DNA from: XBB1006 sp051877515
Lineage (GTDB): Bacteria; Bacillota; Clostridia; Lachnospirales; Lachnospiraceae
Assembly (NCBI GenBank): GCA_051877515.1
Contig: JBJEIY010000005.1
Span: 62,001 to 126,000 of the forward strand
Direction: 5' to 3'
DNA length: 64,000 bases
A program made the position numbers and the translations under genes. The notes beneath the pieces are model-generated. The model saw nothing but the letters and a program-made list of their open reading frames with translations. It was not told the origin of the DNA and ran no database searches. The stretch's first letter is position 1; the number at the start of each line of letters is the position of its first letter. Below, piece after piece: positions 18,446-27,467 of this stretch.

Positions 18446-19537
18446 CTAGGTAAGTACTCTTACGCAATGCCACTTCCCATCTGTCTGACGAATGGTATTG
18501 TCCTTCAGGCGGATTACGGGATGGCTGATGTCATTGGGCGGGATAAAAAATACCCATCCGCAATCACCATCAGAAAGAAGAACTTCTTTTTCCCTGAAAT
18601 AGCGCAACATCTCTTTCACAAACACATTTAAGATCTGGTCATCCAATCCTTCTTCCGGAGAATGGATGAGATCAGCCAGTACATCAAACGGCACTCTGGC
18701 ATCTTTATAACTTCTGGAGGCTACCAATGCATCATATACATCTGAGATAGCCGTAATTCTTGCAAATAGGGGAATGTCGGCAGACAGTTGCTCGGGATAT
18801 CCGTTTCCATCCATTCTTTCATGGTGATAAAGGACTCCCTTTTTTACTGCCTCATCAACCTGTTTTCCTAATAGCTGATAAGAATATATCGGATGTTTCC
18901 TGATAATGCTAAACTCCTCGTCCGTAAGTTTACGGGGTGCATCCAGAATTTCTGAAGGAATTCTGGTCTTGCCGATGTCATGAAGGGTTCCCGTCAGGAT
19001 CACCTGTTCCGTTTCCTCTTTCGACAGACCCATACTCTTTGCGATCATGGCATTTAACAACGCAACATTCAAACAATGACGCTCCAGCCCTTCGTCCACC
19101 GGGCGGGGCGTATCAATACAGTTGATAATAGCAGAAAGCCGCTGGTTCTCCATGCGGTCCATTGCATCCGCGACCATGGCCTCCATCTGCGCTTTCTCAA
19201 CAACGCCCTGTTCCTTCGCACTGCCAAGCAGATATTTCATCTGGTTCTTCAATCCGGAATAACCACACTGCTTCTCTAATTCCTGCTGGTCCTCCGGCAA
19301 TCTGCCCATTCTGCCCTTCATGATGGTCTCATAGGAACGCACTCCGGTCATGATAAACCGCTTATCATCCGTAAATCCCATCAGGCGTTCTAACAGCTTT
19401 GGCGTTACGGCCTGCCCTGCCGGAATCAGCATGACAGATCCATCCTGATTATATACGTTTTCTTCCAGCACTAATCCTTCCCACAGATATTCCACGGGAA
19501 CTTTTTTAATGGATTTTGTGACCTTCTGTTTCTTCAC
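18446..19537 (-). CDS. HD-GYP c-di-GMP phosphodiesterase
   Basis: Hydrolyses c-di-GMP. The C-terminal ~200 residues contain the HD-GYP set: HCLNVALLNAMIAK, TGTLHDIGKTRIP, KHPIYSYQLLG, HHERMDGNGYP and DVYDALVASRSYKDA; all metal ligands I can place are present. The N-terminal ~130 residues resemble the variable domain found before HD-GYP in Clostridia. The start codon is GTG with GGAG upstream. It sits between the PilZ and GGDEF genes. Confidence 0.92.
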   Translation of the reverse strand: MKKQKVTKSIKKVPVEYLWEGLVLEENVYNQDGSVMLIPAGQAVTPKLLERLMGFTDDKRFIMTGVRSYETIMKGRMGRLPEDQQELEKQCGYSGLKNQMKYLLGSAKEQGVVEKAQMEAMVADAMDRMENQRLSAIINCIDTPRPVDEGLERHCLNVALLNAMIAKSMGLSKEETEQVILTGTLHDIGKTRIPSEILDAPRKLTDEEFSIIRKHPIYSYQLLGKQVDEAVKKGVLYHHERMDGNGYPEQLSADIPLFARITAISDVYDALVASRSYKDARVPFDVLADLIHSPEEGLDDQILNVFVKEMLRYFREKEVLLSDGDCGWVFFIPPNDISHPVIRLKDNTIRQTDGKWHCVRVLT

Positions 19538-19556
19538 TGCTCACTACGCACTCCTG

Positions 19557-20129
19557 CTACATTTTTTGCACTTTTACCGGAGATATTTTACATCCGTATT
19601 CTTCGGACCATGTAGTTGCATTTTGTGTTCGGACCACCTCATAAACGGCCCGGAATTCGCTTCCCTGAATATCCAATGACAGCTGGATCTGTGCTCCCAC
19701 CTCAAAACAGGACGGAAAACTTTGGAATAACATTCCGTTCCTGCTGATGTTAATGGTTCTAATCCAGATGGGTCGATTTAAGATCACTGTCTGTCCGCGA
19801 AAGCAGATTCCTTCCACGATGCCTTCCACATGGACGGGGTACCGTTTACTTCCCCTGTGCTCTGTTTCTCTGCCTCTGCTTAGTGCCACTTCTACAGAAT
19901 CCAACATGGATGCTCCGCGTAAAACCCCGTTATACTCTTGTAATCCGGTTTTGGAAAAAACAAGTACGTCTACCCTGATTTCCTCTTTTACCAAGGTACT
20001 GGATGCCGGAATCCGGATAATATTCCGCTTCGAATCGCATTCCACAATTCTGGTATCCGCCACCAGTTCTCCTGTTTCAGTATTCCTTAATATAACATGC
20101 CGGTCTACTGCCCCTTTAATGTAAATCAT
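19557..20129 (-). CDS. PilZ-domain c-di-GMP receptor (YcgR-like)
   Basis: A 190-residue cytoplasmic protein. An N-terminal YcgR-N-like beta domain (to ~90) is followed by a PilZ domain with both c-di-GMP-binding motifs: RxxxR (RGSKR) and NxSxxG (NISRNG). It is the likely output of the adjacent cyclase and phosphodiesterase. The target (motility, exopolysaccharide or adhesion) is not visible. It is first in the cluster, with its own promoter and GAAGGGG before the ATG. Confidence 0.88.
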   Translation of the reverse strand: MIYIKGAVDRHVILRNTETGELVADTRIVECDSKRNIIRIPASSTLVKEEIRVDVLVFSKTGLQEYNGVLRGASMLDSVEVALSRGRETEHRGSKRYPVHVEGIVEGICFRGQTVILNRPIWIRTINISRNGMLFQSFPSCFEVGAQIQLSLDIQGSEFRAVYEVVRTQNATTWSEEYGCKISPVKVQKM

Positions 20130-20176
20130 CGCTTCTGCCCCTTCGTTTCAATCTATGAAACAACTCTCTCGCGGTC

Positions 20177-20206
20177 AGTATATCATACCAATGGTTTTAC
20201 TGGCAA
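20177..20206 (-). promoter_or_regulatory. Promoter of the PilZ/HD-GYP/GGDEF cluster
   Basis: On the minus strand, TTGCCA (20206-20201) and TATACT (20182-20177) with an 18-base spacer. The transcript would start about 40 bases before the PilZ ATG. Confidence 0.6.
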
Positions 20207-20230
20207 GTGATTTACCATCTGCCAGCTCTG

Positions 20231-20917
20231 CTACATCCCTCTTTGTGCAATCCATTGTGAAACCTCTGCAAATGCCTGTCCTTCCGGGCAGATCACAAAA
20301 TCCATTTCTTCTCCTGTTTCAGGATGCAAAAAAGATAACCGGAACGAACAGAGTCCCAAGGGCATATAAGGTGCATCCTTTTTCACGGTACCATACTTAC
20401 GGTCTCCTGTTACCGGAAATCCGGCATGGGAAAGCTGTACCCGGATCTGGTGATGCCGCCCCGTATGCAGATTGATCAGAAGAAGACTCTGTCCTTCTAA
20501 TCTTCGCAGCACTTTATAAGTAAGATTTGCTTTCTTTGCCCGCGGTTCTCCGGAAGATACCACCCTGCTGCTATTGGTGACGCCGTCCCGCACCAGATAA
20601 TCAGTCAGTTCCCCTTCTTCCTCTTTGGGACAGCCTTCCACCATGGCATAGTATTGTTTCACGACCCGGCGATCACTCACTTGTCTGCTTAATGCTGCGG
20701 CAGCCTGTTTGGTCTTTGCAAAAACCATAACCCCCTCTACCGGCTGGTCTAACCGGTGCACCAGACCCACGTAGGGCTCCTGCCCTTCTTTGCTTCTATA
20801 GTTGGCCACAAGGCTTACCATATCCATTTCTCCGATCCGGTTACTTTGGGTGGGAATCCCCGCGCTCTTGTGGCATACCAATATCGCCCCATCCTCGTAC
20901 AATATCTTTAAATCCAC
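20231..20917 (-). CDS. RluA family pseudouridine synthase
   Basis: Converts specific uridines in rRNA or tRNA to pseudouridine. The catalytic segment is VHRLDQPVEGVMVFAKT with Asp57; the usual T/S after the Asp is replaced by P-V. The C-terminal GRHHQIRVQLSHAGFPVTGDRKYG motif is typical. At 228 residues it is a short form without an S4 domain. The start codon is GTG after AAAGGAAAG. It is the last gene of a group with the two-component system (18-base gap). Confidence 0.88.
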   Translation of the reverse strand: MDLKILYEDGAILVCHKSAGIPTQSNRIGEMDMVSLVANYRSKEGQEPYVGLVHRLDQPVEGVMVFAKTKQAAAALSRQVSDRRVVKQYYAMVEGCPKEEEGELTDYLVRDGVTNSSRVVSSGEPRAKKANLTYKVLRRLEGQSLLLINLHTGRHHQIRVQLSHAGFPVTGDRKYGTVKKDAPYMPLGLCSFRLSFLHPETGEEMDFVICPEGQAFAEVSQWIAQRGM

Positions 20918-20935
20918 GTTTCTTTCCTTTCTTTG

Positions 20936-21625
20936 CTATACCTTAAACCGGTATCCTACACCCCAGATGGTTTCAATGTATTGCGGTTTTGCGGTATCCA
21001 ATTCAATCTTTTCACGGATCTTCTTAATATGCACTGTAACCGTTGCAATATCACCCACAGACTCCATTTCCCAGATTTCCTTAAACAGTTCATCTTTGGT
21101 AAATACACGGTTCGGGTTCTCTGCCAGGAAGGTCAACAGATCGAACTCTTTGGTGGTAAATGCTTTTTCTTCATTATTGATCCACACCCTGCGTGCCGTT
21201 TTATCAATACGCAGTCCGCGGATCTCAATAATCTCATTGGTCTGGGCAGCGCTCCCGATCAGGCGCTCATATCGGGAAAGGTGGGCTTTCACCCTGGCTA
21301 CCAGCTCACTGGGCGAAAATGGTTTGGTAATATAATCATCCGCGCCCAGACCCAGTCCACGGATCTTATCAATATCATCTTTCCGGGCAGATACCATGAG
21401 TACCGGAGTATTTTTCTTTTCGCGGATCTGTTTGCAAATCTCAAATCCGTCTTTTCCCGGAAGCATAAGATCCAGGATAAACAGATCAAACTCCTCACTT
21501 AGCGCTCTTTGCAAGCCCGCTTCTCCGTTGTTTTCTACTTCCACATCATAACCGCTGATGGAAAGATAATCCTTCTCCAGTTCTGCTATGCTTTCTTCAT
21601 CTTCAATAATCAAAATCCTGCTCAT
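20936..21625 (-). CDS. OmpR/PhoB-type response regulator
   Basis: Receiver domain with acidic pair near residue 8, phosphoacceptor Asp in FILDLMLPGKDG (~51), and Lys in YITKPFSP. The C-terminal winged helix ends in TVHIKKIREKIE and TIWGVGYRF. The 229-residue length is standard. The histidine kinase downstream overlaps by four bases and is its likely partner. Regulated genes are unknown. Confidence 0.95.
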   Translation of the reverse strand: MSRILIIEDEESIAELEKDYLSISGYDVEVENNGEAGLQRALSEEFDLFILDLMLPGKDGFEICKQIREKKNTPVLMVSARKDDIDKIRGLGLGADDYITKPFSPSELVARVKAHLSRYERLIGSAAQTNEIIEIRGLRIDKTARRVWINNEEKAFTTKEFDLLTFLAENPNRVFTKDELFKEIWEMESVGDIATVTVHIKKIREKIELDTAKPQYIETIWGVGYRFKV

Positions 21626-23100
21626 TGCTGTGCCTCCTGATATTTTCTTAATACAAAATACATGGTCGTACCCACATTTTCCTTGCTGGTCGCCCAGATC
21701 TTTCCGCCATGGTCGTCTAAGATCTTCCGGACAATGGATAATCCGATGCCGCTACCCTTCGTTTCGTTTCTGGAAGAATCAGCTCTGAAGAAACGCTCAA
21801 ATATGAAGGGCAGATCCTTGGCTGCAATGCCTTTTCCGTTATCCTCGATCTCCACCTGGATGAAATCTCCCACATCTTTGATTCGGATATTAATGTACCG
21901 GGTGGGTTTATTCATATACTTTACCGCATTGGATACGATATTATGGATCACTCTGGATAACTGCTCCGGATCTGCGATAATCAGTACATCCTCACTGCAA
22001 TAATTATAATAACTGAGCCGCACGTTCTCTGTCTCCAACTCCAGTTTCAGATCATCGATACAATCCTCAAAGTATTCTTTCAGGGAAAGCTTCTGGAAGT
22101 TGTAGGGAACCCGGTTGGTATCCAGCTTGGAATAAATGGTCAGCTCGTTGATCAGGGTATTCATCTCGCTGGCTTTGTTGTATATGGTCTTAATGTATTT
22201 TTCCTGTTTTTCCGGGGTGTTGGCCACTCCATCCATGATTCCCTCCACATAACCCTGGATTGAGGTAATGGGGGTCTTTAAATCATGGCAGATATTGCTG
22301 ATCAGGATCTTGTTCTGTTTATCCTGATTGATCTTCTCCTCCGCAGACTCCTTCAGCCGCTTGCGCATTTGCTCGAAATCTTCGCACAACTGACCGATCT
22401 CATCTTTTCGTTCCGATTCAATGGTAAAATCCAGATCCCCTTTGCTGATCCGCTGTGTTGCCACTTCCAGGCGTTTAATAGGTGCCATGATCCCCCGGGA
22501 GGTCCAGATTGTAAGTCCGATCCCTGTGATCAGCACCAGACTCACCAGTCCTACGAATACTCCTATCAGAATGTTCTTGGCTTCCGGCAGCATGGAAGAA
22601 ATCTGTGTCATGATAAACAGACTGTATTGTCTGCCATCCGAGCCTTTAAAGTCCAGTTGTTTTACCATGAACTGGCTGTCGTTTCCCACCAGAAAACCTT
22701 CTCCGGTATGGTTGGAATAACTTGCAGAATCAGGCAGTTCTACCGTCCATCCAAACTCTCCGGCTCCATCATAAATAACCTGATCCCCTTCTTTTAACAC
22801 CAGCGCTGCTGCCTTCGTCATCAGCTCCCTGTTCCATGCCTCCAACGCTTTGGGCGACAAAAGCCTGTCCGGTTCCTCTTTTGCCATATGCCGGATCCCT
22901 TCATACAGTTCATCTGTCATACGGTCCCATGCCTGATACGGTTTGAGCAAAAGGCTGTAATCCCCTGCCTCCACTTCGTAGGTCTCCTGAAAGCGATGCA
23001 GCTGAACGGCGGAAAAAATGCCCACACCAAGAAGTGCCAATAAAAGCGGCATCACAATAGCAATAAAAAAAGATAACCATAATCGGTTTTTGATCTTCAT
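21622..23100 (-). CDS. Membrane sensor histidine kinase
   Basis: Two membrane helices (about 9-32 and 176-198) bracket an extracytoplasmic sensor domain. They are followed by HAMP, a DHp domain with the phosphoacceptor HDLKTPITSIQGY (about residue 270), and a HATPase with the N box NIVSNAVKYMN, G1 DNGKGI and G2 GSGIGLSI. It autophosphorylates and passes phosphate to the regulator whose start overlaps its stop by four bases. The signal is unknown. Confidence 0.94.
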   Translation of the reverse strand: MKIKNRLWLSFFIAIVMPLLLALLGVGIFSAVQLHRFQETYEVEAGDYSLLLKPYQAWDRMTDELYEGIRHMAKEEPDRLLSPKALEAWNRELMTKAAALVLKEGDQVIYDGAGEFGWTVELPDSASYSNHTGEGFLVGNDSQFMVKQLDFKGSDGRQYSLFIMTQISSMLPEAKNILIGVFVGLVSLVLITGIGLTIWTSRGIMAPIKRLEVATQRISKGDLDFTIESERKDEIGQLCEDFEQMRKRLKESAEEKINQDKQNKILISNICHDLKTPITSIQGYVEGIMDGVANTPEKQEKYIKTIYNKASEMNTLINELTIYSKLDTNRVPYNFQKLSLKEYFEDCIDDLKLELETENVRLSYYNYCSEDVLIIADPEQLSRVIHNIVSNAVKYMNKPTRYINIRIKDVGDFIQVEIEDNGKGIAAKDLPFIFERFFRADSSRNETKGSGIGLSIVRKILDDHGGKIWATSKENVGTTMYFVLRKYQEAQQ

Positions 23101-23247
23101 CTATCCTCACTCCCTGTTTTTACGGTTCCTCTTTGTTGGTTTTTCCAGAAAAGTATACCATAGACCACAGGTTTTATCCCCACTTTTTTTATTAAATAAG
23201 TATAAACAGGATGCGTCTGCAGGCAGCCTCGCTTATCATGAAAAATA

Positions 23248-23277
23248 AGCCCCTGTCCGGCATACCGGTACAGGGGC
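23248..23277 (-). terminator. Intrinsic terminator after metK
   Basis: AGCCCCTG...CAGGGGCT hairpin with inner CCGG pairing, followed on the minus strand by TTATTTTT. Confidence 0.85.
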
Positions 23278-23309
23278 TGTAAAGGATCGGATCTGTGTCC
23301 TGCGTTATC

Positions 23310-24497
23310 CTACAGTTCTTTTTTCAATTCTTCTACCCGGTCTAAACGCTCCCAGGGCAGATCCAGATCGGTTCTTCCGAAATGTCCGTAACTTGCAGTC
23401 TGTTTATAGATCGGACGGCGCAGATCCAGCATACGGATAATGCCCGCCGGTCTTAGATCAAAATGCTTACGGATGATCTCTACGATCTTGTCATCTTCCA
23501 TGACACCGGTTCCGTAGGTATCCACACGGATAGAGGTGGGCTGGGCTACACCGATGGCATAGGAAAGCTGGATCTCCATCTGCTTTGCAAAACCTGCTGC
23601 CACCAGATTTTTCGCCACATAACGGGCTGCATATGCCGCACTTCTGTCTACCTTGGTACAGTCCTTACCGGAAAAAGCGCCGCCACCGTGTCTTGCATAT
23701 CCGCCATAAGTATCCACAATGATTTTACGACCGGTAAGTCCACTGTCACCCTGCGGTCCTCCGATCACGAAACGACCGGTTGGATTGATAAAGAACTTGG
23801 TATGCTCATCGATCAGTTCCTGGGGTAACACTTCATCAAACACATATTTCTTAATATCTTTGTGGATCTGTTCCTGGCTGACATCCGGTGTATGCTGGGT
23901 AGAAAGAACCACAGCTTCCAGACGGAAGGGCTTTCCTTCTTCATCATACTCCACACTGACCTGGGATTTGCCGTCCGGACGTAAATACTTTAAGGTTCCG
24001 TCTTTTCGCACCTTGGAAAGCTGTCTGGTAAGCTTGTGTGCCAGCGCAATGGAATAAGGCATATACTCCGGTGTTTCATCCGTAGCATATCCAAACATCA
24101 TTCCCTGATCTCCTGCACCAATGGCCTCGATTTCGTCCTCGGACATGGTATGCTCTTTTGCCTCTAATGCCTTGTTCACACCCATAGCTATATCGCCGGA
24201 CTGCTCGTCCAGGGATACGATCACTGCACAGGTATTTCCATTAAATCCGGCATCCGCGCTGTCATAGCCGATCTCCTTTACCGTATCACGGACAATCTTC
24301 TGGATATCCACATAGGCGTTGGTGGTCACTTCTCCCATGACCATTACCAGACCGGTTGTACAACAGGTCTCACATGCCACACGGCTGTTAGGATCTTCTG
24401 CCATTAAAGCATCTAAGATCGCATCAGAGATCTGATCGCAGACTTTATCCGGATGTCCTTCAGTTACGGACTCGGATGTAAATAATTTCTTTTCCAT
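23310..24497 (-). CDS. metK: S-adenosylmethionine synthetase
   Basis: Makes S-adenosylmethionine from methionine and ATP. The N-terminal SESVTEGHPDK methionine/ATP segment, GAGDQGMMFGYA, GGGAFSGKDCTKVDRSAAY and C-terminal GRTDLDLPWE are all present. The 395 residues from the ATG preceded by AAAGGAG are full length. An earlier in-frame start at 24527 lies in the riboswitch terminator and is unlikely. Expression is controlled by a SAM-I riboswitch. Confidence 0.98.
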   Translation of the reverse strand: MEKKLFTSESVTEGHPDKVCDQISDAILDALMAEDPNSRVACETCCTTGLVMVMGEVTTNAYVDIQKIVRDTVKEIGYDSADAGFNGNTCAVIVSLDEQSGDIAMGVNKALEAKEHTMSEDEIEAIGAGDQGMMFGYATDETPEYMPYSIALAHKLTRQLSKVRKDGTLKYLRPDGKSQVSVEYDEEGKPFRLEAVVLSTQHTPDVSQEQIHKDIKKYVFDEVLPQELIDEHTKFFINPTGRFVIGGPQGDSGLTGRKIIVDTYGGYARHGGGAFSGKDCTKVDRSAAYAARYVAKNLVAAGFAKQMEIQLSYAIGVAQPTSIRVDTYGTGVMEDDKIVEIIRKHFDLRPAGIIRMLDLRRPIYKQTASYGHFGRTDLDLPWERLDRVEELKKEL

Positions 24498-24528
24498 TAT
24501 GTATCTCCTTTCTTTCTCAGTTTGCACT

Positions 24529-24555
24529 AAAAAAATCCGCTAAATAAGCGGATTT
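24529..24555 (-). terminator. Riboswitch expression-platform terminator before metK
   Basis: Minus strand: AAATCCGCT, 5-base loop, AGCGGATTT and a T run, 32 bases before the metK ATG and just past the SAM-I aptamer. It is the off-state hairpin when SAM is bound. Confidence 0.85.
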
Positions 24556-24575
24556 GATTTCATGATAACCTCATC

Positions 24576-24673
24576 CTCTTATTGTTCGATTACTCGCTCA
24601 GGGAGGCACCTTCCTTACAAGGGGTTGCCGTGACTTCACAGATCCTATGTATCTCCATCACTCTGAATAAGAG
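24576..24673 (-). ncRNA. SAM-I (S-box) riboswitch controlling metK
   Basis: Minus-strand leader with the S-box core. P1 is CTCTTATT (24673 side) pairing with AATAAGAG (24576 side). The GATGGAG motif, TGAAGTCACGGCAACC and AAGGTGCC elements occur in the expected order. Aptamer, terminator and metK are in the standard arrangement, so high SAM should stop transcription before the gene. Confidence 0.92.
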
Positions 24674-24704
24674 AAAAAACATATGCTATTGTTATGCTCG
24701 GGTT

Positions 24705-24733
24705 AGCATACTCCATCTTTCGTCATTTGTCAA
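24705..24733 (-). promoter_or_regulatory. Sigma-A promoter of metK and its riboswitch
   Basis: Minus strand TTGACA (24733-24728), 17-base spacer, TATGCT (24710-24705), about 30 bases before the aptamer. It lies 6 bases from the -35 of the divergent promoter. Confidence 0.8.
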
Positions 24734-24739
24734 TACCTG

Positions 24740-24768
24740 TTGACTTTTTTCCTGTAAGAAACTATACT
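24740..24768 (+). promoter_or_regulatory. Sigma-A promoter of the second HD-GYP gene
   Basis: TTGACT (24740-24745), 17-base spacer, TATACT (24763-24768), back-to-back with the metK promoter. Confidence 0.75.
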
Positions 24769-24796
24769 TAATTTAATATTGCTGGGGGAGGGGAAT

Positions 24797-25954
24797 ATGG
24801 CTGTTATACAATCGCAGATGCTGAAACCGGGAATGGTTACTGCAGCGCCTGTTCTTACACGGAACGGGCAGCTAATTGTTAATGAAGGCATTGAATTGGA
24901 TGCTCGCTTGATTGCCAGACTGGAATTTTATTCCATTAAGTCTGCTTCCATTGTAGATTCCAGCATCCCAAAAGAAGATTCTATGCAGGATGAGATTCCG
25001 GACGAACCTGTCAAAGAACCGGAAACTGAAAAGGAAGAGCCTGATGACACTTCCCAGTTCATGAATGCGGGAAATGCCACCTACTCACAGAAGCTAAAAC
25101 GCAGTGACCAGTTTAGGGATTTTCAGTTAGGTTACACCAAAGGGATCATGGATTTGCGTAATTCTTTTAAACTCATTGGAGAAGGCGAGCTGCCGGATGT
25201 AAAGCAAATGCTTTCCTCATCCATGAAGGTATTGAACGAGCATAGAATGAACACCCTTGAACTTTTTGATATGTTACATAATATGCGTACGGTAGATGAC
25301 TCTGTTTATGCTCATTGCATCAACGTTTCCTATATTGCACGTATTCTTGGCATGTGGCTGAAGTTCACCCCCGATCAGGTGGATGATCTTACCGTTGCGG
25401 GTCTGCTTCATGATATTGGGAAAACCATGATTCCCGAGCCTATTTTAAAAAAGCCGGGAAAACTTTCCGATAGCGAGTATGCCATAGTAAAAATGCATCC
25501 CCAGTTCGGATATGATATGTTAAAAGACAAGGGACTGCCTGACCAGATCCTGAATGCCGTGCTGAATCATCATGAGCGATGCGATGGCAGCGGATATCCC
25601 AATCATCTTGTACGGAATGATCTGGATGATTTTTCCATGGTGATCGCGGTTGCAGATGTATATGATGCTATGACTGCGGCAAGATCTTACCGTGCTCCTA
25701 TGTGTCCTTTTGCTGTCATTGCCAGTTTTGAGGACGAAGGGTTGCAGAAATACAAGCCCCATGTTATCCTGACGTTTCTGGAGCGTATCGCCAATACCCA
25801 CCAGAACAGTCGTGTCATGTTAAGTGATGGTTCCAAAGGTACGATCGTGATGCTGAACAACTCTCATCTGTCAAGACCGATCGTCAAACTGGAGAATGGT
25901 GACTTTGTGGATCTCTCCATGAAGACTTCTCTTAGCATTACTTCGCTTCTGTAG
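24797..25954 (+). CDS. HD-GYP c-di-GMP phosphodiesterase with N-terminal accessory domain
   Basis: A 385-residue protein from an ATG preceded by GGGGGAGGGG. The first ~60 residues (LKPGMVTAAPVLTRNGQLIVNEG) match the variable domain found before HD-GYP. An acidic, flexible stretch follows (~65-95). The HD-GYP domain carries AGLLHDIGKTMIP, MHPQFGYDML, HHERCDGSGYP and DVYDAMTAARSY, with all metal ligands in place. It is a second phosphodiesterase besides that at 18.4 kb. It is monocistronic, with promoter and terminator visible. Confidence 0.92.
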   Translation: MAVIQSQMLKPGMVTAAPVLTRNGQLIVNEGIELDARLIARLEFYSIKSASIVDSSIPKEDSMQDEIPDEPVKEPETEKEEPDDTSQFMNAGNATYSQKLKRSDQFRDFQLGYTKGIMDLRNSFKLIGEGELPDVKQMLSSSMKVLNEHRMNTLELFDMLHNMRTVDDSVYAHCINVSYIARILGMWLKFTPDQVDDLTVAGLLHDIGKTMIPEPILKKPGKLSDSEYAIVKMHPQFGYDMLKDKGLPDQILNAVLNHHERCDGSGYPNHLVRNDLDDFSMVIAVADVYDAMTAARSYRAPMCPFAVIASFEDEGLQKYKPHVILTFLERIANTHQNSRVMLSDGSKGTIVMLNNSHLSRPIVKLENGDFVDLSMKTSLSITSLL

Positions 25955-25986
25955 AAGGATCTGTTTTTCATTTTGAAAACATAAAA

Positions 25987-26025
25987 ACAACTCCCGTGAG
26001 GATTGTCATTCCCACGGGAGTTTTT
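25987..26025. terminator. Bidirectional terminator between HD-GYP gene and murA
   Basis: AACTCCCGTG...CACGGGAGTT with A and T runs on both sides, serving the convergent HD-GYP (+) and murA (-) genes. Confidence 0.85.
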
Positions 26026-26033
26026 GTATGGAT

Positions 26034-27326
26034 TTAGGATACCTTGAACACGAACTTTTTCATATCCTTCTCACTGGACACTTTCTCGATGACGGCACCC
26101 AGGCCGGTAAGTTTCTGTTCAAACATTTCATATCCGCGCTCTACGAATTTAATATCATCTACCGCAGTAAAGCCTTCTGCCGCCAGTCCTGCGATCACCA
26201 ATGCTGCTCCTGCACGAAGATCCGGTGCGCTGACTCTTGCTCCGGTATATTGCCGGACACCGGTAATGATTGCCACATTTCCTTCTACCTTTATATTGGC
26301 ACCCATGCGGTTTAACTCATCCGCATAGCGGAAACGGTTCTCAAAAATGCTCTCCGTAACCACACTGGTTCCTTCTGCCAATGCCAGCACCGCGGAAATC
26401 TGGGGCTGCATATCCGTGGGAAATCCCGGATATGGAAGTGTTGCCACCTGGGTATGCTGCAACGGTTTGGAGGAAACCACCCGGACCGCATCATCAAACT
26501 CTTCGATTTCACAACCCATCTCACACAGCTTCGCACTGATGGCTTCTAAATGCTTGGGGATCACATTCTTAATGGTAACATCCCCTTTGGTAGCTGCCGC
26601 AGCACACATAAAGGTTCCGGCTTCGATCTGATCCGGAATGACAGAATACTCCGTACCATGAAGCTCTTTGACACCTTCCACACGAATGATATCGGTTCCT
26701 GCTCCCCTCACACTGGCACCCATGCTGTTTAAAAAGTTTGCAACATCTACTACATGAGGCTCTTTTGCCGCATTTTCAATGGTCGTCTTACCCTCTGCCA
26801 AAACCGCTGCCATCATAATATTGATGGTGGCACCTACACTGACTTTATCCAGATAAATGGAATTTCCTGTCAGCTCATCCGCCCTGGCTAAGACCACTCC
26901 GTGGGCAATCTCTACCTCGGCACCCAACTGCCGGAATCCTTTCAAATGCAGATCAATGGGTCTGCTGCCGATATCACATCCTCCCGGAAGTGCAACCTGG
27001 GCAAATTTATATTTTCCAAGCAGGGCTCCCAATAAATAATAAGATCCCCGGATTTTCTTGATATACTCATACTCAACATCAAAGCTGGAGACAGTGGAAC
27101 CATTGATCTTCACCTTATGGGGTCCAAGCCGGTCAACTCTCGCTCCAATCCCTTCAATGGCCTGGAGGATCACGTTGATATCACGGACATCCGGTATATT
27201 ATCAATGATTACTGGCTCATTCGCCATAATGGCAGCCGGAATGATACCCAGTGCTGCATTTTTCGCACCGGAGATTTCAACTTCGCCTACCAGTGGATTT
27301 CCGCCCTTTATAACGTACTGATCCAT
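26034..27326 (-). CDS. murA: UDP-N-acetylglucosamine 1-carboxyvinyltransferase
   Basis: First committed step of peptidoglycan precursor synthesis: transfers enolpyruvate from PEP to UDP-GlcNAc. The N-terminal ISGAKNAAL motif contains the catalytic Lys22. The fosfomycin-target Cys is present (PGGCDIGSRPIDLH, Cys117), so it should be drug sensitive. The 430-residue length is full. Many Firmicutes carry two murA copies; which one this is cannot be told from one sequence. Confidence 0.96.
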   Translation of the reverse strand: MDQYVIKGGNPLVGEVEISGAKNAALGIIPAAIMANEPVIIDNIPDVRDINVILQAIEGIGARVDRLGPHKVKINGSTVSSFDVEYEYIKKIRGSYYLLGALLGKYKFAQVALPGGCDIGSRPIDLHLKGFRQLGAEVEIAHGVVLARADELTGNSIYLDKVSVGATINIMMAAVLAEGKTTIENAAKEPHVVDVANFLNSMGASVRGAGTDIIRVEGVKELHGTEYSVIPDQIEAGTFMCAAAATKGDVTIKNVIPKHLEAISAKLCEMGCEIEEFDDAVRVVSSKPLQHTQVATLPYPGFPTDMQPQISAVLALAEGTSVVTESIFENRFRYADELNRMGANIKVEGNVAIITGVRQYTGARVSAPDLRAGAALVIAGLAAEGFTAVDDIKFVERGYEMFEQKLTGLGAVIEKVSSEKDMKKFVFKVS

Positions 27327-27467
27327 TTCACACCTCTCATTTTTTCTCTCCTGCTAATTATAGCACATATAGAATATTTTTCAAGAAGGCCTACTATCTA
27401 TCCTATGATCGTACAGGTTCTTTGGTTCCTTGGCATACCTGTACATTTTTGGTCACTTCTCAACAGT

